Position numbers and translations under genes: made by a program. Below, piece by piece: positions 6,841 to 12,993 of a stretch of 12,993 bases of DNA. The notes under the pieces are model-generated. The model made no database searches. It was not told where the DNA came from and saw only the letters and a program-made list of their open reading frames with translations. Source of the stretch: Syntrophaceae bacterium PtaB.Bin038 (GTDB taxonomy: Bacteria > Desulfobacterota > Syntrophia > Syntrophales > UBA2192). The DNA lies in the NCBI GenBank assembly GCA_002067855.1, contig MVQS01000182.1:1-12993 (forward strand), written 5' to 3'. Position 1 is the first letter of the stretch. Each line of letters begins with the position of its first letter.

Positions 6841-9000
6841 ATGAGTCCCATACCCTCGGATTATCTCGAACGACTCTACGCCGGATTCATCGGAAAGAAC
6901 GTCGGCATCAGGCTCGGCGCCCCGGTCGAGCCCGCCATCTGGACCTACGATCGCATCCGCGAAATCTACGGCGAGGTGAGCTCCTACCTGAAGCCATACC
7001 GGAACTTCGCGGCGGACGACGACGCCAACGGACCTGTCTACTTCATCCGCCCCCTCATAGAAGGCGATCCCGCCAAGCCGCTCAGCCCCGAGGACGTCGG
7101 GAAAGCCTGGCTGGATTTCTCTCGCGAGGGGCGAGGCATGTTCTGGTGGGGCGGCTATGGGGTCAGTACCGAGCATACGGCCTACCTCAACCTCAAGGCG
7201 GGCATCCCCGCCCCTGAGTCGGGTTCCAAGCAGCGCAACGGAGCGACAGTTGCCGAGCAGATCGGCGGGCAGATCTTTGTGGACACCTGGGGCCTCGTAT
7301 GGCCCTGCAATCCCAAAAAGGCCGCTGACTACGCGGCGAGGGCCGCAAGCGTCTCCCATGACGGAGAAGGCATCGAAGGCGCCCGCTTCATCGCGGCATG
7401 CATAGCGGCGGCCTTCGGTGGAGGCTCCGTGGCCGCGCTCAAGCCCGAGGAAAAGTCGGCCAGGATGCGCACGGTGATCGAGGCTGGATTGGCCGAGCTC
7501 GGCGCCGAGTCTCTCTACCGCAAGGTCGCCCTCGCTGTCCTCGATTTCCACGACAAGCGTCCCGCAGAATGGCGCCCCTGCATGGAGTATCTCATAGCCG
7601 AGTGGGGCTACGACCGCTACCCGGGACTCTGCCACATGATCCCGAACGCTGGAGTCTGCGTCCTGTCCCTGGCTTACGGCGGAGGAGACTTCTCCCGGAC
7701 CGTGGAGATAGCCGCCATGTGCGGCTGGGACACGGACTGCAATGCCGGAAATGTCGGCACCATCGCCGGTGTCCTCGGAGGCCTCGACTCCATACCGGCG
7801 AAATACCGCGCCCCGATCAACGACTCCATCGTGCTCTCCGGTCTTCCCGGCAGCCTCAACATATTGGACCTCCCGACCTTCTCGCGGGTCCTGGCCTCCA
7901 TCGGCTACAGGCTCGCGGGAGAGACCCCGCCACGGTCGATCCGGGAAGGGCTCGAGCGCGGCGACGGCGAGCGGGCCCTGCACTTCGATTTCAGCCTGCC
8001 CGGTTCGACTCATGGATTCCGCGTCTCCGATCCAGTGCCCTTCGCGGTGGCCGCGCGGCGTGATCCGGCGGATCCGATGAAGGGCCTGCTGGAGTTCCGT
8101 TTTGAACGCGTGCTCCGCGAGGAGCGCGGCAAGCTCTTCTGGAAACCCTTCTACCGCCGGGCCGACTTCGACGACGAGCGCTACAGCCCCGTTTTCTCCC
8201 CTCTCGCACGCACGGGCCAGAAGGTCAGGATCGCCTTTACACGGGAAAGCTGGGAGGGCGACACGATCGGCGTGGCCGGTTACGTGAGGGACAGTCACTC
8301 GGGACGCGAGATAGAGACGACAACAATGACCTTCCCCAAGGTCGGGGAGGAGCGTGTCCTTGAGTTCACCATCCCCGATACGGAAGGTTCACAGGTGGAC
8401 GAGGTGGGTCTTATCCTGGTGGGCTGGACCGGGGCGGGAAAGCGGGACTCCGGCCGCCTTCTCATCCGCTCCTTTTCGATAAGCGGACCCGCCCGCTACC
8501 GGATCGATTTCGCCCGCCAGGCCTTCGAGTTCGGATCGGTCACGCCATTTTCCCACGACGGCGGACGATGGACCCTTCAGGACGGGCGCATGCATCTCAT
8601 GACGGCCGAACCGGCCCTCTCCTACACGGGAGGGCACGCGGTCCGCGACCAGCGCGTCAGCGCCCAGGTGCGGCCCCTGGCCGGGACAAGCCACCTTGTG
8701 GGAGCGCGGGCGGCGGGCGCCATGAGGAGCTACCTGGCAGGTTTCGACGGCCCGAACAGAATCGCCATCATCCGTCGCGACTTCGGCGTAGAGAGGCTTG
8801 CGACGGCGGACTTCCCTTGGGAGGCCGACCGCGAGTATGAGCTCGCATTCTCCGCGATAGGCGAGGAGCTACTCCTCTCGATCGACGGGAAGCCCCTCCT
8901 CTCCTGCAGAGACTCCCGGCATGGCTTCGGCATGATCGCATGCGGCGCGCTCAGCCCGAGCCGCGCTCTCTACGGTCCCTTTGAGGTGGAAGAATGCTGA
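6841..9000 (+). CDS. Large ADP-ribosylglycohydrolase-family protein with C-terminal carbohydrate-binding-like domains (719 aa)
   Basis: Residues 1 to about 360 form an ADP-ribosylglycohydrolase-type catalytic domain, divergent from hydrolase 1. It keeps an N-terminal Asp cluster (ADDDAN, 58-63), STEH (109-112), SHDGEG (172-177) and the C-terminal metal motif as GWDTDCNAGNVG (295-306, with Asp297 and Asp299). About 380-548 looks like a jelly-roll sandwich, ending in the typical VDEVGLILVG and GRLLIRSFSISG strands. About 552-719 resembles a LamG/concanavalin-like fold (VSAQVRPL, YLAGFDG, LLLSIDGKPLL). The domain calls for the C-terminal half are pattern impressions. No signal peptide is seen with any candidate start, so sugar-binding domains appear to work in the cytoplasm. 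Start choice rests on the GGAG at 6832. Its stop overlaps the CitDE start. The substrate is probably a bulky glycoside taken up by the importer; this is inference. Confidence 0.82.
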   Translation: MSPIPSDYLERLYAGFIGKNVGIRLGAPVEPAIWTYDRIREIYGEVSSYLKPYRNFAADDDANGPVYFIRPLIEGDPAKPLSPEDVGKAWLDFSREGRGMFWWGGYGVSTEHTAYLNLKAGIPAPESGSKQRNGATVAEQIGGQIFVDTWGLVWPCNPKKAADYAARAASVSHDGEGIEGARFIAACIAAAFGGGSVAALKPEEKSARMRTVIEAGLAELGAESLYRKVALAVLDFHDKRPAEWRPCMEYLIAEWGYDRYPGLCHMIPNAGVCVLSLAYGGGDFSRTVEIAAMCGWDTDCNAGNVGTIAGVLGGLDSIPAKYRAPINDSIVLSGLPGSLNILDLPTFSRVLASIGYRLAGETPPRSIREGLERGDGERALHFDFSLPGSTHGFRVSDPVPFAVAARRDPADPMKGLLEFRFERVLREERGKLFWKPFYRRADFDDERYSPVFSPLARTGQKVRIAFTRESWEGDTIGVAGYVRDSHSGREIETTTMTFPKVGEERVLEFTIPDTEGSQVDEVGLILVGWTGAGKRDSGRLLIRSFSISGPARYRIDFARQAFEFGSVTPFSHDGGRWTLQDGRMHLMTAEPALSYTGGHAVRDQRVSAQVRPLAGTSHLVGARAAGAMRSYLAGFDGPNRIAIIRRDFGVERLATADFPWEADREYELAFSAIGEELLLSIDGKPLLSCRDSRHGFGMIACGALSPSRALYGPFEVEEC

Positions 9001-10244
9001 GACCGGAGTTTTGCGCGGGGACGGCCGCCAAGGGAGACTGCCTAGTGAGGTATCGCTTTGGACCGTCTCCCCTGGCCGTCGAGGTTGCATCGTCCAATGG
9101 AAGCCTGTTCCTTAGATCCATACTGGAGACAGCGAGGCGTGTGGCGGCCGAGTTCACCCCACGTCCGAGCGAAGCCGGGCCTGGCCCGGCAGACGAGGGA
9201 CGCGAGTATGCGGGATCGGAAGGACTCCGAGGGACACTCGCAGTTCGGGACGAGGGCGCCCTGGACTACGTGATCGCGGCGAGGGTAGAAGCAGCCCTCA
9301 GCGCCGCGGGATATGAGAGGATAAAGCCGTTGTCGGCGCAGGCGACTCGACACCTCGGCACCGGAACACCGGATAGGGCAAGACCACGGCGAAGCCGCCT
9401 CTATCTCCCGGGCAACCAGCCTGATCTCCACACCAATGCGGGCCTGTTCGGCGCGGACTGTATCCTGCTCGACCTTGAGGATTCCGTCGAATCCGGCCGC
9501 AAGGCCGAGGCTCGCATGCTGGTAGCCCGACTCCTCTCCGAGCGAAGGGACTTGCTGGGCGGCTCCGAGATCGCGGTCCGGGTCAATCCGCTTGGATCCC
9601 CGTGGGGAGAAGCCGACCTCGAGGCCGTTGTGCCGGAGGCGCCCCAAGCCCTGGTTCTCCCGAAATGCGAGAGCGCCGACCAGATCCGGGAATGGGACGA
9701 TGCGGTGAGAAAACTCGAGCGAAGCGCGGGCCTCGTCCCCGGGTCCATCCTGTTCCAGCCCATCATCGAGACGGCGCGTGGACTCAACGCGGCGGCGAGC
9801 ATAGCAGCTGCTTCAAGCCGCGTTGTCGCTCTGGGCTTCGGAGCGGAGGACTTCCGAGCGGAACTAGGCCTTACCCGCGGAGCCGCGGAAGAGGAGCTGG
9901 CTGTCCCGAGGTGCCTCCTCGTCATAGCGGCTCGCGCCGCGGGCGTAGAGGCGCTGGATTCAGTCTATTCGAAAGTGGACGACGAAACGGGGCTGCTCGA
10001 GAGCGCGCAACGGGCCCGAGCCCTAGGTTTCTCGGGAAAGAGCCTCATCCATCCTAGCCATATCGCCATAGTGAACAGGGTCTTTTCCCCGACGGAAGAG
10101 GAGGTCGCCTGGGCCCGGGAGGTCATCGATGCCCTCGCCGCCGCGGCGAACGAAGGCCGAGGCGCCTCGACTCTTCGCGGCCTCATGATCGACGAGCCCC
10201 TCCGCGCCAGGGCCCGGAGTATCCTGGCCGCAGCCGGAGCGTAG
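8994..10244 (+). CDS. CitD-CitE fusion: citrate-lyase-like acyl-carrier domain joined to HpcH/HpaI-family lyase (416 aa)
   Basis: Residues 1 to about 110 match the citrate lyase gamma subunit CitD: AGTAAKGD (8-15) against the usual AGTxES(S/G)D, and VRDEGALDYVIAARVEAAL (84-102) against the CitD signature. The serine that carries the phosphoribosyl-dephospho-CoA group is Lys13 here, and a Pro/Glu-rich insertion occupies about 55-75. Residues about 130-416 are a CitE/HpcH-HpaI lyase: RSRLYLPGN (133-141), metal-site LDLEDSV (159-165), Arg196 in VRVNP, Glu259, GAED (283-286), and SVYSKVDDETG followed by GKSLIHPSHI. The lyase domain looks intact and would split a 3-hydroxy-acyl thioester into acetyl- or similar thioester plus an oxoacid. 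It overlaps hydrolase 2 by seven bases and is followed one base later by the CitF-like gene. The exact substrate is not known. Confidence 0.87.
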   Translation: MLRPEFCAGTAAKGDCLVRYRFGPSPLAVEVASSNGSLFLRSILETARRVAAEFTPRPSEAGPGPADEGREYAGSEGLRGTLAVRDEGALDYVIAARVEAALSAAGYERIKPLSAQATRHLGTGTPDRARPRRSRLYLPGNQPDLHTNAGLFGADCILLDLEDSVESGRKAEARMLVARLLSERRDLLGGSEIAVRVNPLGSPWGEADLEAVVPEAPQALVLPKCESADQIREWDDAVRKLERSAGLVPGSILFQPIIETARGLNAAASIAAASSRVVALGFGAEDFRAELGLTRGAAEEELAVPRCLLVIAARAAGVEALDSVYSKVDDETGLLESAQRARALGFSGKSLIHPSHIAIVNRVFSPTEEEVAWAREVIDALAAAANEGRGASTLRGLMIDEPLRARARSILAAAGA

Positions 10245-10245
10245 C

Positions 10246-11943
10246 ATGTCTAGCCTTAGCAACAGTCTGGGCAGGGTCTTCCCCGAGACGATAGACGGGA
10301 AACGGCTGAAGCCGTATCTCGGCGCTGTCGGCGCGATGACTATCACCCAACCCGACACGATGAGTGTACCCGGAACGACCGGAGTCGGTAGGCCTGGTGG
10401 GATGACCGTCTCCGAAACAGATCGGGCGGATACCGCTCGTGAGACTCGCTGGGGCCCATCATTCCCAGGCGGCCGCGCGCGTGATCATTCGGCCCGCCGC
10501 CGAGGCGCACCGGACAAACTCTGCCGTTCCTGGGACGAGCTATTAGACCGCCTCGAGCTTCGGAACGGCATGACGATCTCCTTCCACCACCATCTCAGGG
10601 ACGGGGACGCCGTCGTCAACGAGGCCGTCGGGCGCATCGCCGCCCGCGGCTTCGGGGACCTGGTCCTCGCGCCTACAGCCCTCTTCCCGACCCACGATCC
10701 CCTGGTTCCTTTGGTGGAATCCGGCGTCATCGCGCGGATCGAGGGCTCGATGAACGGTTCCCTCGGCGCGGCCTGCACCCGGGGGGCGATGCGCGGGACG
10801 GCCGTGCTCCGTTCCCATGGCGGCCGTGCCCGGGCCGTCGAACGGGGAGAGCTGCCCATCGACCTCGCCATCATCGCGGCTCCCGCGGCCGACTCATTCG
10901 GGAACGCCAACGGCAGGGAAGGTCCCTCGGCCTGCGGCCCCCTGGGCTATGCCCTTCCCGACTCCATCCATGCCAGGCAGGTCGTCGTCGTCACGGATCA
11001 CCTCGTGCCCTACCCCTGCGCGCCGCGCTCCATCGCCGGGGGCGACGTGGACTTCGTCCTCCTGGTCGATTCGATAGGCGAGCCGAGCCGAATCGCCTCG
11101 GGAACAACCCGGCTGACTCGAAGCCCCGTACAGCTCCTCATCGCGGAGATGACCGCCTCCATCGTGGAGGAGGTCGGCATCCTTCGGGAGGGCTTCGCCT
11201 TCCAAGCGGGGGCGGGAGGGATCTCCCTGGCCGTCGTCGCGCGCCTGGCGGAGCGGATGCGAAAACGAGGTATCCGGGCTTCCTTTGCCCACGGCGGTGC
11301 GACCGGAGTCCTCGTGAACCTCCTCAAGGAGGGGCTCCTCGGCTCCATCGTCGACCTCCAGAGCTTCGACCTCGAGGCGGTCCGATCCCTAAGCGAACAT
11401 CCGCGCCACATCGAATCCAATCCCTTCGACTCCTACGGCCCCCAGGGCAGGGGCTGCGCCGCCTCGATGCTGGACCTGGCCGTCCTTGGCGCCACGGAGA
11501 TAGACCTCGACTTCAACGTGAACGTGAACACCCATTCAGACGGTCGCCTCCTCCATGGAATCGGCGGACACCAGGACGCGGCGGCCTCGGCTCGCTGCTG
11601 CATAGTCACCGCCCCCAGCTTCAGACGGCGCATTCCCATCATTCGCGAACGCGTGACTACCGTTTCCTGCCCGGGCGAGGTCGTGGACGTCCTTGTGACC
11701 GAGCGGGGCATAGCCGTCAATCCGCGGAGGCCCGATCTCCTTGAGCGGGCGATTCGGGCCGGCCTTCCCGTCAAACCGATCCAGGACCTCATGCGCGCCG
11801 CCCGGGACATCACCGGGGTGCCCGAAGACCCGCGCTTTGATGAGCGCGTGGTGGCGGTGGTAGAATGGCGGGACGGGACAGTCATCGACGTGATCCGCAA
11901 GGTCGAATCCGAGACAGGGAGCGGGAAGGATGAGGCGATATGA
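10246..11943 (+). CDS. CitF-like protein: citrate lyase alpha / acyl-CoA transferase (565 aa)
   Basis: This protein matches citrate lyase alpha (CitF), which exchanges the acyl group of a thioester for the incoming acid. Clear family stretches are NGMTISFHHHLRDGD (107-121), SHGGR (190-194), DSFGNANG (216-223), GPLGYA (231-236), the PYPCAPRSI region (255-263), EIDLDFNVNV (418-427), GIGGHQDAA (438-446) and the C-terminal VVAVVEWRDGTVIDVI (535-550). It is longer than the roughly 510-residue classical CitF. The extra length is mainly a poorly conserved Gly/Thr/Arg-rich stretch at about 31-90, plus a short tail that overlaps the kinase start. ATG 10246 has GGAG at 10235-10238 and sits one base after the CitDE stop. 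The neighbouring CitDE fusion is its natural partner. With no citC, citX or citG nearby, it may use free CoA thioesters instead of a carrier-bound cofactor. Confidence 0.9.
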   Translation: MSSLSNSLGRVFPETIDGKRLKPYLGAVGAMTITQPDTMSVPGTTGVGRPGGMTVSETDRADTARETRWGPSFPGGRARDHSARRRGAPDKLCRSWDELLDRLELRNGMTISFHHHLRDGDAVVNEAVGRIAARGFGDLVLAPTALFPTHDPLVPLVESGVIARIEGSMNGSLGAACTRGAMRGTAVLRSHGGRARAVERGELPIDLAIIAAPAADSFGNANGREGPSACGPLGYALPDSIHARQVVVVTDHLVPYPCAPRSIAGGDVDFVLLVDSIGEPSRIASGTTRLTRSPVQLLIAEMTASIVEEVGILREGFAFQAGAGGISLAVVARLAERMRKRGIRASFAHGGATGVLVNLLKEGLLGSIVDLQSFDLEAVRSLSEHPRHIESNPFDSYGPQGRGCAASMLDLAVLGATEIDLDFNVNVNTHSDGRLLHGIGGHQDAAASARCCIVTAPSFRRRIPIIRERVTTVSCPGEVVDVLVTERGIAVNPRRPDLLERAIRAGLPVKPIQDLMRAARDITGVPEDPRFDERVVAVVEWRDGTVIDVIRKVESETGSGKDEAI

Positions 11944-12884
11944 AGAGGAGAACAGCTTGCGTCTTCGGGAGCGTCAACACCGATATCCACGCTTCCCTGC
12001 CGCGCTTTCCCGCGGCGGGAGAGACCATCGCCGCGCTGAAGCTCGAGGTTTCAGGCGGCGGCAAGGGAGCCAACCAGGCCTTCGCCCTCGCCAGGCTCGG
12101 CATCACGACGAGCATCCTCGCTCGAGTCGGCCGAGACGCCTTCGGACGGGACCGGCGAGCCGAACTTGAGGCCGTCGGACTCGACTGCGGAGGGCTTGAA
12201 GAGGTCGCCGGGGCGGTGACCGGCACCGCCCTTGTGGAAACGGATTCAAGCGGCCAGAACCTAATCGTGATAGCGGCCGGCGCCAACGCCCTGGCCGACG
12301 CCGCGTTCGCGCGGAGGCACAGGGACCGGATAGCCGCCTCAGGCATCCTCCTTGTCCAGCTCGAGACCCCCCTTGAGGGCACCCTCGAAGCGCTCAGGCT
12401 GGCCCGGGCCGCCGGCTGCCTAACCATGCTCGATCCGGCCCCGGCGCGCGAACTTCCGTCCGAGGCCTTCGAGCTTGCAGACTACATCACGCCCAACGAA
12501 ACGGAGACGGAGATCCTCACCGGAATCCGCCCGGAGGACGCGGCCAGCGCCGAGGCGGCAGCCCGTATCCTCCTTGAAAAGGGCGCCGGAGCCGCCCTGA
12601 TCAAGGCGGGGGCCTCGGGAGCATGGCTCCTCAAACCGAAGGCTGATCCGCTCCACTGTCCCTCCTTCCAGGTGACAGTCGTCGACACCACAGCCGCAGG
12701 GGACGCCTTCAACGCGGGGTTTGCGGTCGCCCTCCTCGCGGGGCACCCGGAGGCCGAAGCCCTCCGCCAAGCCTGCGCCGTGGGCGCCCTTGCCGTCACC
12801 CGGTCCGGCGCTCAGCTCGCCATGCCCTCCCGCTCCGAACTTGCCGCCTTCCTGGCCGGAGCGCGATCGGCGAAGCGAACGTAA
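11940..12884 (+). CDS. rbsK: Ribokinase-like PfkB-family sugar kinase (314 aa)
   Basis: This is a PfkB-family kinase closest in motif pattern to ribokinase, which makes ribose 5-phosphate from ribose and ATP in the cytoplasm. GSVNTD (10-15) and GGGKGANQAFALARLG (39-54) form the sugar site with its lid. GANAL (114-118), PNETE (185-189) and DTTAAGDAFNAG (249-260) complete the signature, with Asp255 as catalytic base and the anion hole beside it. Length is typical. Its ATG overlaps the CitF stop as ATGA. In this operon it would capture the sugar released by the two ribosyl-hydrolase-family enzymes, the strongest hint that the sugar is ribose or a close relative. PfkB specificity cannot be read from motifs alone, so nucleoside or other pentose/hexose kinase activity remains possible. 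It is the last gene of the series. Confidence 0.87.
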   Translation: MKRRTACVFGSVNTDIHASLPRFPAAGETIAALKLEVSGGGKGANQAFALARLGITTSILARVGRDAFGRDRRAELEAVGLDCGGLEEVAGAVTGTALVETDSSGQNLIVIAAGANALADAAFARRHRDRIAASGILLVQLETPLEGTLEALRLARAAGCLTMLDPAPARELPSEAFELADYITPNETETEILTGIRPEDAASAEAAARILLEKGAGAALIKAGASGAWLLKPKADPLHCPSFQVTVVDTTAAGDAFNAGFAVALLAGHPEAEALRQACAVGALAVTRSGAQLAMPSRSELAAFLAGARSAKRT

Positions 12885-12918
12885 TGAACCCGGATTTCAA
12901 GACAGGAGTTGGGCAGAA

Positions 12919-12942
12919 GTTCGAATCCCCTATTCTCCACCA
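12919..12942 (+). repeat. tRNA/tmRNA 3'-end-like fragment (possible attachment-site remnant)
   Basis: The bases read like the end of a tRNA: T-loop TTCGAAT (12920-12926), T-stem half CCCCT (12927-12931), acceptor strand ATTCTCC (12932-12938), discriminator A and encoded CCA (12940-12942). The 5' T-stem half (AGAAG) pairs at only three of five positions, and no matching GGAGAAT acceptor strand lies upstream, where the kinase gene ends. It is therefore a 3' fragment and not a working gene. Such fragments are what site-specific integration into tRNA or tmRNA genes leaves behind. Confidence 0.5.
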
Positions 12943-12945
12943 TAG

Positions 12946-12969
12946 AAAAGAGCCGCCTAACGGCGGCTC
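12946..12969 (-). terminator. Rho-independent terminator, reading leftward
   Basis: GAGCCGCC (12950-12957) and GGCGGCTC (12962-12969) pair perfectly over eight bases around a four-base TAAC loop. On the minus strand the stem is followed at once by TTTT (complement of 12946-12949), the classic intrinsic terminator form. It would end a minus-strand transcript entering from the right, such as a tRNA. On the + strand only AATATTA follows, so it may stop the operon transcript less efficiently. Confidence 0.75.
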
Positions 12970-12975
12970 AATATT

Positions 12976-12993
12976 AGGTGGAGAATAGGGGAT
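12976..12993 (-). tRNA. Possible 3' end of a minus-strand tRNA, cut by the window edge
   Basis: Read on the minus strand these bases give the end of a T-arm (ATCCCCT), an acceptor strand (ATTCTCC), a discriminator A, then CCT where an encoded tail would be CCA. A leftward intrinsic terminator follows seven bases later, as expected after a tRNA gene. Only the last part is in the window, so the identity of the tRNA cannot be read and the call is tentative. Confidence 0.3.

Larger units (their letters stand above)
12925..12993. repeat. 17-base inverted repeat enclosing a terminator hairpin at the window end
   Basis: ATCCCCTATTCTCCACC (12925-12941) reappears as its exact reverse complement at 12977-12993, which is the last base of the window. 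Between them lies the hairpin at 12950-12969. The right copy may be the 3' end of a tRNA gene on the minus strand that continues beyond the window; it reads CCACCT where the left copy reads CCACCA. Confidence 0.8.

Noticed and set aside
6838..8298. Long antisense open frame (486 codons) opposite hydrolase 2
   Set aside because: It mirrors the codon pattern of the + strand gene in GC-rich DNA. It is compositionally odd and has no recognisable motif, whereas the + strand frame has clear family motifs.
12860..12942. Complete + strand tRNA ending at the CCA at 12942
   Set aside because: There is no GGAGAAT acceptor strand at the right distance, the T-stem is mismatched, no anticodon arm is found, and most of the expected span is kinase coding sequence or unstructured.
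1..12993. CRISPR array, transposase or integrase genes
   Set aside because: No regularly spaced repeats and no recombinase-like protein in any supported frame; the only mobile-element hint is the tRNA-end fragment at the right edge.

Overview
The window is GC-rich bacterial DNA in which every supported gene lies on the + strand. It is dominated by one tightly packed catabolic operon (about 1427-12884) headed by its own LacI-family regulator. The solute-binding protein has a cleavable Sec signal with no lipobox cysteine, which fits a periplasm and so a diderm host. The LplB/YtcP-type transporter would suit a GC-rich spirochaete-like bacterium, but the sequence does not prove the phylum.

Layout. 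2-289 is the 3' end of an unrecognised gene running in from the left. 429-1238 is an unrecognised 269-residue soluble protein. 1239-1426 is the control region, with a hairpin, a probable promoter and two copies of the palindrome GGGAACGTTCCC, the second overlapping the regulator's start codon. Then come lacI-type regulator (1427), ADP-ribosylglycohydrolase-family hydrolase 1 (2455), two sugar-ABC permeases (3450, 4355), a solute-binding protein (5269), a GC-rich hairpin, a large hydrolase 2 with C-terminal beta-sandwich domains (6841), a CitD-CitE fusion (8994), a CitF-like protein (10246) and a ribokinase-like PfkB kinase (11940). Most junctions overlap by 1-4 bases or are separated by only 1-14; the one real gap follows the binding protein. 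The right edge (12885-12993) holds a tRNA-3'-end-like fragment, its inverted copy, and a terminator facing leftward between them.

How the genes may work together. The transporter, which lacks an ATPase gene here, would import a glycosylated compound. The two hydrolases, of a family that cleaves ribosyl bonds, would release a sugar, and the PfkB kinase would phosphorylate it. The CitDE/CitF pair would handle a hydroxy-acid part through CoA-type chemistry. The individual families are well supported; the combined pathway and its substrate are inference.

The most unusual point is the citrate-lyase-like module. The acyl-carrier domain CitD is fused to CitE, and the position that normally carries the prosthetic-group serine is lysine. 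No maturation genes (citC, citX, citG) are present in the window. This suggests a lyase/CoA-transferase pair that no longer uses the classical covalently bound CoA derivative.
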